Program-made: the position numbers and the translations under genes
In this document: positions 8,182 to 16,615 of the stretch, piece after piece
Numbering within the stretch: the stretch's first letter is position 1
Layout of the letters: each line of letters begins with the position of its first letter
Notes under the pieces: model-generated
Databases searched by the model: none
What the model saw: the letters and a program-made list of their open reading frames with translations, nothing else
Told to the model about the DNA's origin: nothing
Origin: Nocardioides ganghwensis
GTDB lineage: Bacteria > Actinomycetota > Actinomycetes > Propionibacteriales > Nocardioidaceae
Direction: 5' to 3'
Length of the DNA: 64,000 nucleotides
Assembly (NCBI RefSeq): GCF_014779655.1
Contig: NZ_JACXYX010000014.1
Location: forward strand, 62,001-126,000

Positions 8182-8610
8182 ATGTTCTTCGGCACCTACA
8201 CGCCCAAGCTCGACGAGAAGGGCCGGCTCTTCCTCCCGGCGAAGTTCAGGGACGAGCTGACGGAGGGACTCGTGGTGACGAGGGGACAGGAGCGCTGCCT
8301 CACTGTCTGGTCGCTCGAGGACTTCGGGAAGCTCACCGACCGGCTCCGCGAGGCGCCGGTCACGCAGAAGAACACCCGCGACTACGTCCGCATGCTGTTC
8401 GCCGCCGCCAGCCAGGAGGTGCCGGACAAGCAGGGACGCATCAACATCCCGGCACCGCTGCGGGAGTACGCCTCGCTCCGCAAGGAGTGCGTCGTCATCG
8501 GGTCGATGAACCGGATCGAGATCTGGGACCCGACCGCCTGGGCGACCTACTCCGAGGAGCAGGAGCAGAAGTTCTCCGAGCTCAGCGACGAGGTCTTCCC
8601 CGGGATCTGA
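8182..8610 (+). CDS. mraZ: Transcriptional regulator MraZ
   Basis: 142 residues from ATG 8182, preceded by a strong ribosome-binding site (AAGGGGAGG, 8168-8176). An in-frame upstream extension starting in the repeat array is rejected because it would overlap the promoter. The two AbrB/SpoVT-like half domains are visible: GTYTPKLDEKGRLFLPAKFR near the start and DKQGRINIPAPLREYA near residue 83. MraZ forms a ring-shaped oligomer that binds repeats upstream of its own gene and controls the dcw cluster. It is first in the operon; a structured RNA separates it from rsmH. Confidence 0.95.
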   Translation: MFFGTYTPKLDEKGRLFLPAKFRDELTEGLVVTRGQERCLTVWSLEDFGKLTDRLREAPVTQKNTRDYVRMLFAAASQEVPDKQGRINIPAPLREYASLRKECVVIGSMNRIEIWDPTAWATYSEEQEQKFSELSDEVFPGI

Positions 8611-8679
8611 GAAGCACCGTTCCCAGCACCATCGACGAGCACAGCCTGACAACTCCACAGCCGACATCGCGACCCGCAT

Positions 8680-8777
8680 CACCAGGTCTCGAGCCCGCTC
8701 CTCGCGTGGCCATCTGGGGCACTTCCCCGGCACCAGAGGGCACTTCCCAGCGCAGGGGAGCGGGCAGGGACCTGGTG
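8680..8777 (+). ncRNA. mraW RNA motif (structured leader upstream of rsmH)
   Basis: Two nested helices are seen directly: CACCAGGTC (8680-8688) with GACCTGGTG (8769-8777), and GCCCGCTCC (8693-8701) with GGAGCGGGC (8757-8765). The enclosed apical region contains CTTCCCC (8722-8728) within GGGGCACTTCCCC, then a second GGGCACTTCCC (8738-8748). The mraW RNA motif of actinobacteria is known for a terminal-loop CUUCCCC and its place upstream of rsmH/mraW. It is a candidate cis-regulator of the dcw operon; no ligand is known to me. The remainder of 8611-8900 shows no gene. Confidence 0.75.
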
Positions 8778-8900
8778 CGGCGGCTCACCCCGTGCCACAC
8801 GACGGGGGGTGTCAGCCGCACCGCCAACGTCAGCAGCACGTGTCAGCAGCAGCAACCAGCCACCGGCAACAAGACAGCAGCAACAAGTGGGGTCGAGACC

Positions 8901-9062
8901 ATGAGCACCACCCAGCCCTTGGGACGCAGCGCAGCGGCACCGCCGCTGCGGGTGCGCGACCAGGCGCGCGAGGCGGCCGCCCTGATCGCGTTCTCCGCAG
9001 CCACGGCCTGCGGCCTCGCCCTGGCGCTCCTCCTGCTGACGCACCTGGGCTCCCAGGGCTGA
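8901..9062 (+). CDS. 53-residue single-pass membrane microprotein of the dcw cluster
   Basis: A short frame from ATG 8901 to TGA 9060-9062. It encodes a basic, Ala/Pro-rich head ([20 protein letters not shown]) followed by one hydrophobic helix of about 24 residues (roughly 25-48) and a short tail ending GSQG. The stop is four bases before the rsmH ATG, so it is in position for coupled translation. The ribosome-binding site is weak (GGTCGAGACC upstream). Small membrane proteins at this location are annotated as hypothetical in related actinobacteria, as far as I know. The predicted topology is a cytoplasmic N-terminus; a division or envelope role is only guilt by association. Confidence 0.65.
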   Translation: MSTTQPLGRSAAAPPLRVRDQAREAAALIAFSAATACGLALALLLLTHLGSQG

Positions 9063-9066
9063 TCAC

Positions 9067-10053
9067 ATGACGACTCCCCGCCACGCCCCGGTGCTCCTCG
9101 ACCGGGTCGTCGCCCTGCTGGCGCCTGCGCTCGAGGCCCCCGGCTCGGTCTACGTCGACTGCACGCTCGGCCTCGGAGGCCACAGCGAGGCCGTCCTGGA
9201 GCGACTGCCCGAGGCCCGGGTCGTCGGGATCGACCGCGACCCCGAGGCGCTGCGGAGGTCGACCGAGCGGCTCGCCGCCCACGGCGACCGGTTCACCGCG
9301 GTCCACGCGGTCTACGACGAGCTGCCCGAGGTGATCGCCTCGCTCGGCCTCGACCACGTCGACGCCGTCTTCTTCGACCTCGGCGTCTCCTCGATGCAGC
9401 TCGACGTCCGCGAGCGCGGCTTCGCCTACGCCGAGGACGCCCCGCTCGACATGCGGATGGACCCCACCACCGGGCAGACCGCGGCCGAGCTCCTCAACAC
9501 CGCTTCCGCCCAGGAGCTGACCCGCATCCTGCGCGAGTACGGCGAGGAGAAGTTCGCGAGCAAGATCGCCCGGGAGGTGGTCAGGCGCCGCGAGACGACG
9601 CCGTTCTCCACCAGCGCCGACCTGGTCGAGCTGCTCTACGCGACGATCCCCGCCCCCGCCCGGCGTACGGGCGGCCACCCGGCCAAGCGCACGTTCCAGG
9701 CCTTGCGGATGGCGGTCAACGACGAGCTCGCGGTGCTGCGCCGGGCGATCCCCGCCTCGCTCGAGGTGATCGGCGTCGGCGGCCGCGTGGTCGTGGAGTC
9801 CTACCACTCCCTCGAGGACCGCCTGGTCAAGCGGGCCTTCGCCGACGCCACCCGGCTCGACGTGCCGCCGGACCTGCCGTTCGTGCCGGAGGGCGCGGAG
9901 CCGGCGTTCCGGCTGGTCACCCGCGGCGCCGAGCAGGCCGACGAGCACGAGATCGCCGAGAACCCCCGCGCCGCCTCCGTACGCCTGCGTGCCGTCGAGC
10001 GCGTCCGTCCCCGTTCCACCACCCGCTCCACTTCCCCAGGAGTCGCCCGATGA
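9067..10053 (+). CDS. rsmH: 16S rRNA (cytosine1402-N4)-methyltransferase
   Basis: 328 residues, start ATG 9067. N-terminal [15 protein letters not shown] and the SAM-binding [14 protein letters not shown] are family hallmarks. [27 protein letters not shown] and [12 protein letters not shown] follow, then [14 protein letters not shown] near the C-terminus. It methylates C1402 of 16S rRNA in the ribosomal P site. Length and gene position after mraZ are standard. Its TGA overlaps the ftsL ATG (ATGA at 10050-10053). Confidence 0.97.
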   Translation: MTTPRHAPVLLDRVVALLAPALEAPGSVYVDCTLGLGGHSEAVLERLPEARVVGIDRDPEALRRSTERLAAHGDRFTAVHAVYDELPEVIASLGLDHVDAVFFDLGVSSMQLDVRERGFAYAEDAPLDMRMDPTTGQTAAELLNTASAQELTRILREYGEEKFASKIAREVVRRRETTPFSTSADLVELLYATIPAPARRTGGHPAKRTFQALRMAVNDELAVLRRAIPASLEVIGVGGRVVVESYHSLEDRLVKRAFADATRLDVPPDLPFVPEGAEPAFRLVTRGAEQADEHEIAENPRAASVRLRAVERVRPRSTTRSTSPGVAR

Positions 10054-10631
10054 GCAGTCCCGCCCTCCAGCCACGCACGCGTGTCACCCGCATCGCCCAG
10101 GAGGCCGTGGACCGGGCCCGCCTCACGGTGGTGCCCCGGGTGCGGACCCGGGCGCCGCGGGTGCCGTTCGTGACGCTGGTCAGCCTGGTCCTCGTGGGCG
10201 GCATCGTCGGGCTGCTGCTGTTCAACACCTCCATGCAGCAGGCGTCGTTCACGGCGTCGTCGCTGGAGACCCAGGCCGACACGCTCGCGGCCCGCGAGCA
10301 GACGCTCCGCATGGAGCTCGACGAGCTCCGCGACCCGCAGCGGGTCGCGACCCAGGCCCAGCAGATGGGGATGGTGATCCCGTCCGCGCCCGTCTTCCTC
10401 GACCTCGAGTCGGGCACGACGAGCGGGGTGCCCACGCCCGCCACCCGCGAGAACGCGATCCAGCTGCAGCCGCCGGCGCCGATCAAGCCGGCCAACCTCG
10501 CCCCGGCGCCGATCGTCGTGGAGGTGCCCGCGGTGCCGACCGTCGAGGAGCAGGCCGCCGCGACGGCCGCCGAGCAGGCGACGGGTGCGCAGGACGGGCG
10601 CACCAAGCAGCGCAAGAACCGCAACCGCTGA
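10050..10631 (+). CDS. ftsL: Cell division protein FtsL-like
   Basis: 193 residues with low sequence conservation, as usual for FtsL, so the call rests on architecture and place. A basic cytoplasmic head of about 40 residues precedes a single membrane helix ([18 protein letters not shown], about 42-59). A short coiled-coil follows ([22 protein letters not shown], leucines in heptads, about 72-93), then [11 protein letters not shown] typical of FtsL/DivIC. The C-terminal 90 residues are Pro/Ala/Glu-rich with a basic end (TKQRKNRNR), longer than in E. coli but common in actinobacteria. FtsL helps activate FtsW-FtsI. Confidence 0.85.
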   Translation: MSSPALQPRTRVTRIAQEAVDRARLTVVPRVRTRAPRVPFVTLVSLVLVGGIVGLLLFNTSMQQASFTASSLETQADTLAAREQTLRMELDELRDPQRVATQAQQMGMVIPSAPVFLDLESGTTSGVPTPATRENAIQLQPPAPIKPANLAPAPIVVEVPAVPTVEEQAAATAAEQATGAQDGRTKQRKNRNR

Positions 10632-10722
10632 CGGCGCGGTCGCGCCGATCGGCGCACGCACCGACCTAGATTGACGAGCAGGCCGACTCCAGACCGGAGC
10701 CGGCCGGAGGAGAGGGAGACCA

Positions 10723-12498
10723 GTGCCGAGCACCCGCACCAGGCGTGGCGCCTCGCGCGGCGCGCCGATGCTGCGCCTGCGGATCGGGTTCGTCGTCATC
10801 GCGATGGTCCTCTCCTTCTTCGGCGCACGGCTGGTCCAGCTCCAGGGTGTCGACCCGCAGTCCTACGCCCTCCGCGCCGCCGCCGAGGGCGCGGCGCGGG
10901 TGACGCTGCCGGCCGAGCGCGGCGACATCCTCGACCGCAACGGCGTCCCCCTGGCCGACTCGGTCAAGGGCAAGATGGTGATCGCCGACCCGGCCCTGAC
11001 CGCAGACTCGGCCCCGGAGCTCGCCCGCCTGCTCTCGGAGCTGCTGTCCATCGACTACTTCAAGGCGCTCACCGCGCTCGAGGGCCGCAACGAGGGCAGC
11101 CGCTACGAGTACGTCGCCCGACGGGTGCCGAGCACCCTCGCCGGCGACACGCTCGCCGCTGTCGAGGACGCCGGGTTCGAGGGCATCCGCCTGGAGGACG
11201 ACCCGATCCGCGCCTACCCCGCCGGCGACGTCGCGGCCAACCTGCTCGGCTACATGGGCACCGACGAGCCCCTCGGTGGCTTCGAGCGCACCTTCGACGA
11301 GCAGCTCGCCGGCGTCGACGGCGAGGCCACCTGGCAGTCCAACTCCGGCAAGGGCGTCCGGATCCCGCTGCGCGAGAGCACGCTGAAGGCCGCCCGCAAC
11401 GGAGAGGCGCTGCGCACCACGATCGACCGCGACCTCCAGTGGTTCACCCAGAAGGTGCTGGCCCAGTCGGTCCGGCAGTACCGCGCCGAGAGCGGCTCCG
11501 CCGTCGTCATGGACACCCGCACCGGCGAGATCCTCGCCCTGGCCGACGTGCCCACCTTCGACGCCAACGAGCCGACCGAGGCAGCGTCCCCCGACGACCT
11601 CGGGTCGCGGGCGATGAGCGACACCTACGAGCCGGGCTCGGTCGCCAAGGTGCTCACCGCCGCCTCCCTGATCGACGCCGGCAAGGCGTTCCCACGGCAG
11701 CGGTTCAAGGTGCCGCCGAACCTCGCGCGCCAGGACCGGGTGATCGGCGACTGGTTCGACCACGGCAACATCCGGCTGACCCTGGCCGGCATCATCGCCA
11801 AGTCGTCCAACATCGGCACCGTCCTCGCCGCCGACGCGTTCACACCGGTGCAGCTCGTCGACTACCTCAACCGGTTCGGGCTCGGCCAGCGCACCAACAT
11901 CGGGGTCCGCGGCGAGACGGCCGGCATCCTCACCCCCGGTGAGGCCATGACGTCCCAGACCAAGGACCGGGTGGCCTTCGGCCAGTCGCTGTCGGTCAAC
12001 GTCGTGCAGATGGCCGCGGCGGTCAACACGATCGCCAACGGCGGCGTACGCGTCTCGCCGAGCGTGGTCTCCGGCACCGCCGTCACCGACGACGGCGTCA
12101 CCGTCGGCACCGACGTCGCCACCCGTACGCGCGTCGTCAGCAAGCAGGCGGCCCGCGGCACCGCGAAGATGATGGAGAAGGTCGTCGACCCCGAGGACGG
12201 CGTCGCTCCACGGGCCCAGGTGCCGGGCTACCTCGTCGCGGGCAAGACGGGCACCGCGCAGCGGGTGGACGGTGACTGCGGCTGCTACGACGGCAGCACG
12301 TCGGTCTCCTTCGGCGGGTTCGCGCCGGCCGACGACGCCCGCTTCACCGTCTACGTCGTGGTCCACGCACCGTCGGTCGACGGCGGCGGCGGCTCGATCG
12401 CCGGACCGGTGTTCTCGCGGATCATGGGCTACGTCCTGGGCCGCTACGGCGTGGAACCGACCGGCGGCACGCCGTCGCGTCTCCCCGTCGAGTGGTGA
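10723..12498 (+). CDS. ftsI: Division-specific transpeptidase FtsI (class B penicillin-binding protein 3)
   Basis: 591 residues, start GTG 10723 behind GGAGGAGAGGG. One N-terminal membrane helix (about 16-36) precedes the dimerisation domain with ERGDILDRNG. All three catalytic motifs are intact: S306-V-A-K309, S361-S-N363 and K508-T-G510. It cross-links septal peptidoglycan together with the FtsW glycosyltransferase encoded downstream. The region around 530 (GDCGCYDGSTSVSFGG) contains two Cys residues that may pair outside the cell; this is inference. Confidence 0.96.
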   Translation: MPSTRTRRGASRGAPMLRLRIGFVVIAMVLSFFGARLVQLQGVDPQSYALRAAAEGAARVTLPAERGDILDRNGVPLADSVKGKMVIADPALTADSAPELARLLSELLSIDYFKALTALEGRNEGSRYEYVARRVPSTLAGDTLAAVEDAGFEGIRLEDDPIRAYPAGDVAANLLGYMGTDEPLGGFERTFDEQLAGVDGEATWQSNSGKGVRIPLRESTLKAARNGEALRTTIDRDLQWFTQKVLAQSVRQYRAESGSAVVMDTRTGEILALADVPTFDANEPTEAASPDDLGSRAMSDTYEPGSVAKVLTAASLIDAGKAFPRQRFKVPPNLARQDRVIGDWFDHGNIRLTLAGIIAKSSNIGTVLAADAFTPVQLVDYLNRFGLGQRTNIGVRGETAGILTPGEAMTSQTKDRVAFGQSLSVNVVQMAAAVNTIANGGVRVSPSVVSGTAVTDDGVTVGTDVATRTRVVSKQAARGTAKMMEKVVDPEDGVAPRAQVPGYLVAGKTGTAQRVDGDCGCYDGSTSVSFGGFAPADDARFTVYVVVHAPSVDGGGGSIAGPVFSRIMGYVLGRYGVEPTGGTPSRLPVEW

Positions 12499-14096
12499 GT
12501 CGATACGCTCGGCCGGTGGACCAGCCAGCCGATCCGGCCAGCGCGACGCGCCCGCGCGTGGCCCCGTCGACCTCTGCCGCCGAGCTCGCCGACTGGCTGG
12601 CCGAGTCTCCCGACGCCCACCCCGACGCCCACCCCGACGCCTACCCCGACGCCACGGGCGTGGTCCGACACGGAGACCTCGACGTCGCCGTCTCCGGCCT
12701 GTCCCTGAGCACCGCGCGGGTGCGCCCGGGAGACCTGTACGCCGCCCTCCCGGGTGCCCGGGCCCACGGTGCGGACTTCGCGGAGCAGGCGCTCGCCGCC
12801 GGCGCCGTGGGCGTGCTGACCGACGCCGCGGGCGCGGACCGGCTGCCGGCCGGCACGCCCGCGATCGTCGTGCCCGACCCCCGCCGCGTCCTCGGCCGGC
12901 TCGCCGCCCACCTCTACGGAGAGCCCGCGACCGGGTTGCGGGTGATCGGCGTGACCGGGACGCAGGGCAAGACCACGACCACCCGCGTGCTCGAGCAGGG
13001 CCTCACCGCCGCCGGCGTGACGTCGGCGGTCATCGGCACGGTCGGCACGCGGATCGCGGGGGAGGCCGTGAAGACCCAGCTCACCACGCCCGAGGCCCCC
13101 GACCTGCACGGCCTCTTCGCGGTGATGCGCGAGCGCGGTGTCGACACGTGCGCGATGGAGGTCTCCAGCCACGCGCTGGTGCTGGGCCGGGTCGACGGGG
13201 TCGTCTTCGACGTGGCCACCTTCCTCAACCTCGGCCGCGACCACCTCGACTTCCACGCCGACCTCGACGACTACTTCGCCGCCAAGGCCGGTCTCTTCAC
13301 GCCGGAGCGTGCGTCGGCCGGCCTCACCAACGTCGACGACGAGTTCGGCCGACGGCTCCTCGAGGTCGCCACCATCCCGATGTCGACCTACTCCTCGCAG
13401 GGCGCCGAGGCCGACTGGCGCGCCGTCGACGTCGACCTCACGCCCGGGGGTGCGACCTTCACCGTCGTCGGCCCCGGGGTCGAGGTCCCCGCTGCGGTGG
13501 GCCTCCCCGGCGAGTTCAACGTCTCCAACGCCCTCGCCGCCATCGCCTCCGCCGCGATGGCCGGCCTCGACCCGCGCCTGGTGGCGGACGGGATCGCGCG
13601 GGGCGGCGGCGTACCTGGGCGCCTCGAGCGGGTGTCGGCCGGGCAGGACTTCACCGTGGTCGTCGACTACGCCCACAAGCCCGACGCGCTCGAGGCCGTG
13701 CTCGCCACGCTGCGTCCGCTCACCGACGGCAAGGTCGTCGTGGTGGTCGGGGCGGGCGGCGACCGCGACACCACGAAGCGACCGGTCATGGGGGAGATCG
13801 CCGCCCGGCTTGCCGACGTGGTGATCGTGACCGACGACAACCCGCGCACCGAGGACGCCGCCTCGATCCGCGCCGCCGTCCTGGCCGGCGCGGCCGGGGC
13901 CACGGCCGAGGTCCTCGAGATCGGCGACCGCCGGCTGGCGGTGCGCGAGGCCGTACGCCGCGCCCGCCCCGGCGACGTGGTGCTGATCGCCGGCAAGGGC
14001 CACGAGACCGGCCAGGAGGTCGACGGGGTGGTGCACCCGTTCGACGACCGGGTCGTCGCGGCCGAGGAGATCTCCGGGCTCGGGGGCGCACGATGA
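12492..14096 (+). CDS. murE: UDP-MurNAc-tripeptide synthetase MurE
   Basis: 534 residues from GTG 12492. GTG 12495 and GTG 12516 are equally possible starts, and the first two overlap the ftsI stop. The ATP-binding loop GTQGKTTTT lies near residue 156. The Mur central domain carries MEVSSHAL, and the C-terminal domain has DNPR (449-452), the motif of enzymes that add diaminopimelate. The stereoisomer (LL or meso) is not decided by that motif. Near residue 40 there is a tandem repeat of the four residues PDAH/PDAY encoded by 12-base units. The next gene, murF, overlaps by ATGA. Confidence 0.95.
   Translation: MVSRYARPVDQPADPASATRPRVAPSTSAAELADWLAESPDAHPDAHPDAYPDATGVVRHGDLDVAVSGLSLSTARVRPGDLYAALPGARAHGADFAEQALAAGAVGVLTDAAGADRLPAGTPAIVVPDPRRVLGRLAAHLYGEPATGLRVIGVTGTQGKTTTTRVLEQGLTAAGVTSAVIGTVGTRIAGEAVKTQLTTPEAPDLHGLFAVMRERGVDTCAMEVSSHALVLGRVDGVVFDVATFLNLGRDHLDFHADLDDYFAAKAGLFTPERASAGLTNVDDEFGRRLLEVATIPMSTYSSQGAEADWRAVDVDLTPGGATFTVVGPGVEVPAAVGLPGEFNVSNALAAIASAAMAGLDPRLVADGIARGGGVPGRLERVSAGQDFTVVVDYAHKPDALEAVLATLRPLTDGKVVVVVGAGGDRDTTKRPVMGEIAARLADVVIVTDDNPRTEDAASIRAAVLAGAAGATAEVLEIGDRRLAVREAVRRARPGDVVLIAGKGHETGQEVDGVVHPFDDRVVAAEEISGLGGAR
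12609..12655 (+). repeat. 12-base tandem repeat inside murE (about four units)
   Basis: Units CCCGACGCCCAC, CCCGACGCCCAC, CCCGACGCCTAC and a partial CCCGACGCCAC follow one another. They encode repeated Pro-Asp-Ala-His/Tyr between the first helix and the start of the MurE N-terminal domain. Because the unit is a multiple of three, copy-number change would keep the frame. Confidence 0.85.
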
Positions 14097-15499
14097 TCGA
14101 GATGACCCTCGCGGAGGTCGCCGACGTCGTGGGCGGGGCGGCCCACGGTGAGGCGACCGTCACCGGTGGCGCCTTCGTCGACACCCGTACGCCCGAGCCG
14201 GGCGGGCTGTTCGTGGCGATCGCGGGGGAGCGGGTCGACGGCCACGACCTCGCCGCCGCGGCCGGCGACGCCGGCGCCGTCGCCGTGCTGGGCAGCCGGC
14301 CCACCGACCTGCCGACCGTCGTCGTCGACGACGTGACCGCCGCGTTGGGCCGTCTCGCCCGCCACGTCGTCGACCGCCTCCCCGACGTCGTGGTCCTCGC
14401 GATGACCGGGTCGCAGGGCAAGACCGGCACCAAGGACTACCTCGCCCACGTGCTCTCCGAGGCCGGGACCACCGTCGCCACCCGGGGGAACTTCAACAAC
14501 GAGCTCGGCGTGCCCCTCACCGTCCTCCGCGCCACCCCCGAGACCCGCTACCTCGTCGTCGAGATGGGGGCGCGCGGCGTGGGCCACATCGCCGAGCTCT
14601 GCCGGATCGCGCCGCCGCACGTCGCGGCCGTCCTCAACGTCGGCACCGCCCACATCGGCGAGTTCGGGGGCCGCGAGGCGATCGCGCGCGCCAAGGGCGA
14701 GATCGTGGAGGCCCTTCCGCCCGACGGCACGGCCGTCCTCAACGCCGACGACGACCTGGTCGCGGCGATGGCGGCGCGCACGGTCGCCACCGTCACCACC
14801 TTCGGCGACGGCTCGGCAGGTCGCGCGCCCGACGTCTCGGTGAGCGAGGTGTCCACCGACGAGATCGGCCGCCAGTCGTTCGAGCTGTCCCACCGCGGCT
14901 CCGGGGCCACCGTGCACCTGGCCCAGGTCGGCGCCTTCCAGTGGCGCAACGCCGCCGCGGCGGCGGCGATGGCGCTCGCCGCCGGCCTCGACCTCGACAC
15001 CGTCGCCGACTCGCTCGCGGACGCCGGGCCGGCCAGCCGCTGGCGGATGGAGCTGACCGAGCGGGCCGACGGGCTGGTCGTGGTCAACGACGCCTACAAC
15101 GCCAACCCCGAGTCGATGCGCGCCGCCCTCGAGACCCTCGCGGGCATCGGCGCGCGCAGCGGTCGGCGTACGGTCGCGGTGCTCGGCGAGATGCTCGAGC
15201 TCGGCGACGAGGCGGCCGCCGCCCACCACGGCGTGGGTGCGTACGCCGCGGAGGTCGGCGTCGACGTCCTCGTCACGGTCGGGCCCGGCGCCGCGGCCGT
15301 CGCCGAGGGCTTCGGGGCAGGCGGCACGGCCGGAGTGATCATCCCCACGGCGGGGCGTGACGAGGCCGCCGACTGGCTGCGGCACAATGTCTCGGCTGCT
15401 GATGTCGTCCTGGTGAAGGCATCGAGGGGGGCGGCGCTGGAACTGATCGCCGACGACCTCCTCACCCGGGGCGGCAACGAAGGGAGTAGCACGAGATGA
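14093..15499 (+). CDS. murF: UDP-MurNAc-pentapeptide synthetase MurF
   Basis: 468 residues from ATG 14093, which overlaps the murE stop. The ATP loop is MTGSQGKTGTKDY (about 102-114). EMGARGVGHIAELCRIAPP, broken at its centre in other Mur ligases, and VVNDAYNANPESM (about 331-343) are specific to MurF. It adds D-Ala-D-Ala to the UDP-MurNAc-tripeptide in the cytoplasm, the last soluble precursor step. The open frame continues a long way upstream inside murE, but those codons are a shadow of murE and have no supporting motif. Its end overlaps the mraY start (ATGA). Confidence 0.96.
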   Translation: MIEMTLAEVADVVGGAAHGEATVTGGAFVDTRTPEPGGLFVAIAGERVDGHDLAAAAGDAGAVAVLGSRPTDLPTVVVDDVTAALGRLARHVVDRLPDVVVLAMTGSQGKTGTKDYLAHVLSEAGTTVATRGNFNNELGVPLTVLRATPETRYLVVEMGARGVGHIAELCRIAPPHVAAVLNVGTAHIGEFGGREAIARAKGEIVEALPPDGTAVLNADDDLVAAMAARTVATVTTFGDGSAGRAPDVSVSEVSTDEIGRQSFELSHRGSGATVHLAQVGAFQWRNAAAAAAMALAAGLDLDTVADSLADAGPASRWRMELTERADGLVVVNDAYNANPESMRAALETLAGIGARSGRRTVAVLGEMLELGDEAAAAHHGVGAYAAEVGVDVLVTVGPGAAAVAEGFGAGGTAGVIIPTAGRDEAADWLRHNVSAADVVLVKASRGAALELIADDLLTRGGNEGSSTR

Positions 15500-16608
15500 G
15501 AGCCATCCTGTTCGGAGGAGGACTCTCCCTGCTGATCTCGCTCCTCGGCACCCGCTACGCGATCCGGTTCTTCACCCGTCAGGGATTCGGCCAGCCGATC
15601 CGCGACGACGGCCCCACCACCCACCACGTCAAGCGCGGTACGCCGACCATGGGCGGGGCGGTGATCATCCTCGCCACGGTCATCGGCTACTTCGCCGCCA
15701 AGCTCATCACCCAGACGGCTCCGACCGCCTCTGCGCTGCTGCTGCTCTTCCTGCTCGTCGGCATCGGCGCGGTCGGCTTCCTCGACGACTTCCTCAAGGT
15801 CAGCCGCCAGCACAACCTCGGCCTGCGCAGCCGCGCCAAGATGATCGGCCAGACGGTCGTCGGGCTCGTCTTCGGCTTCCTCGCGCTGTCGCCGACGCTC
15901 GAGGACGAGCGGGGCTGGCGCCCGGCGTCGGACCACCTGTCCTTCATCCGCGACTACGAGGGGTTCGCCCTCCCCACGGTCCTGGCGATCCTGCTGATCT
16001 GGCTCATCGTCACGGGCGCGAGCAACGCGGTGAACCTCGCCGACGGACTCGACGGGCTCGCCGCCGGCGCCTCGATCCTGGTCTTCGCCGCCTACACGCT
16101 GGTCAACATCTGGCAGAACAGCCAGTCCTGCGCCCTCGAGGCCGGCCCCAAGTGCTACGAGGTCCGCGACCCGCTCGACCTCGCCGTCGTCGCCGCCGCG
16201 ATCACCGGCGCCTGCTTCGGCTTCCTCTGGTGGAACGCCTCGCCCGCCCAGATCATGATGGGCGACACCGGGTCCCTCGCCCTGGGCGGCGCGATGGCCG
16301 GCTTCGCGATCATGACGCGCACCGAGCTGCTGCTGGTGGTCATCGGCGGGCTCTTCGTGGCCATCACCCTGTCGGTGATGATCCAGGTCTCGGTCTTCAA
16401 GCTCAGCCGTGCCAGCGGCCTCGTGCGCTCGGTCTTCAAGATCCAGGCCGGCCACCGGGTCTTCCGGATGACCCCGCTGCACCACCACTTCGAGATGCTC
16501 GGCTGGGAGCAGGTCACCATCGTGATCCGCTTCTGGATCGTCACCGGCCTCGCGGTCGCCACCGGACTCGGCATCTTCTACGCCGAGTGGGTCGCGGGCA
16601 TTGGCTGA
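15496..16608 (+). CDS. mraY: Phospho-N-acetylmuramoyl-pentapeptide transferase MraY
   Basis: 370 residues, start ATG 15496, about ten membrane helices. Conserved cytoplasmic loops are present: GTPTMGGAVI, LDDFLKV (the aspartate pair near 96), NAVNLADGLDGLAAG (about 176-190), MGDTGSLALGG and HHHFEMLGW (about 330-338). The enzyme transfers phospho-MurNAc-pentapeptide to undecaprenyl phosphate to make lipid I. Nothing unusual is visible. Its end overlaps a possible TTG start of murD. Confidence 0.97.
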   Translation: MRAILFGGGLSLLISLLGTRYAIRFFTRQGFGQPIRDDGPTTHHVKRGTPTMGGAVIILATVIGYFAAKLITQTAPTASALLLLFLLVGIGAVGFLDDFLKVSRQHNLGLRSRAKMIGQTVVGLVFGFLALSPTLEDERGWRPASDHLSFIRDYEGFALPTVLAILLIWLIVTGASNAVNLADGLDGLAAGASILVFAAYTLVNIWQNSQSCALEAGPKCYEVRDPLDLAVVAAAITGACFGFLWWNASPAQIMMGDTGSLALGGAMAGFAIMTRTELLLVVIGGLFVAITLSVMIQVSVFKLSRASGLVRSVFKIQAGHRVFRMTPLHHHFEMLGWEQVTIVIRFWIVTGLAVATGLGIFYAEWVAGIG

Positions 16609-16615
16609 CCACCCG

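Noticed and set aside
12272..14092. A possible N-terminal extension making a giant MurF fusion
   Set aside because: The extra codons overlap ftsI and murE in another frame, are Arg/Pro-rich without motifs, and MurF is complete from ATG 14093 with an ATGA overlap.
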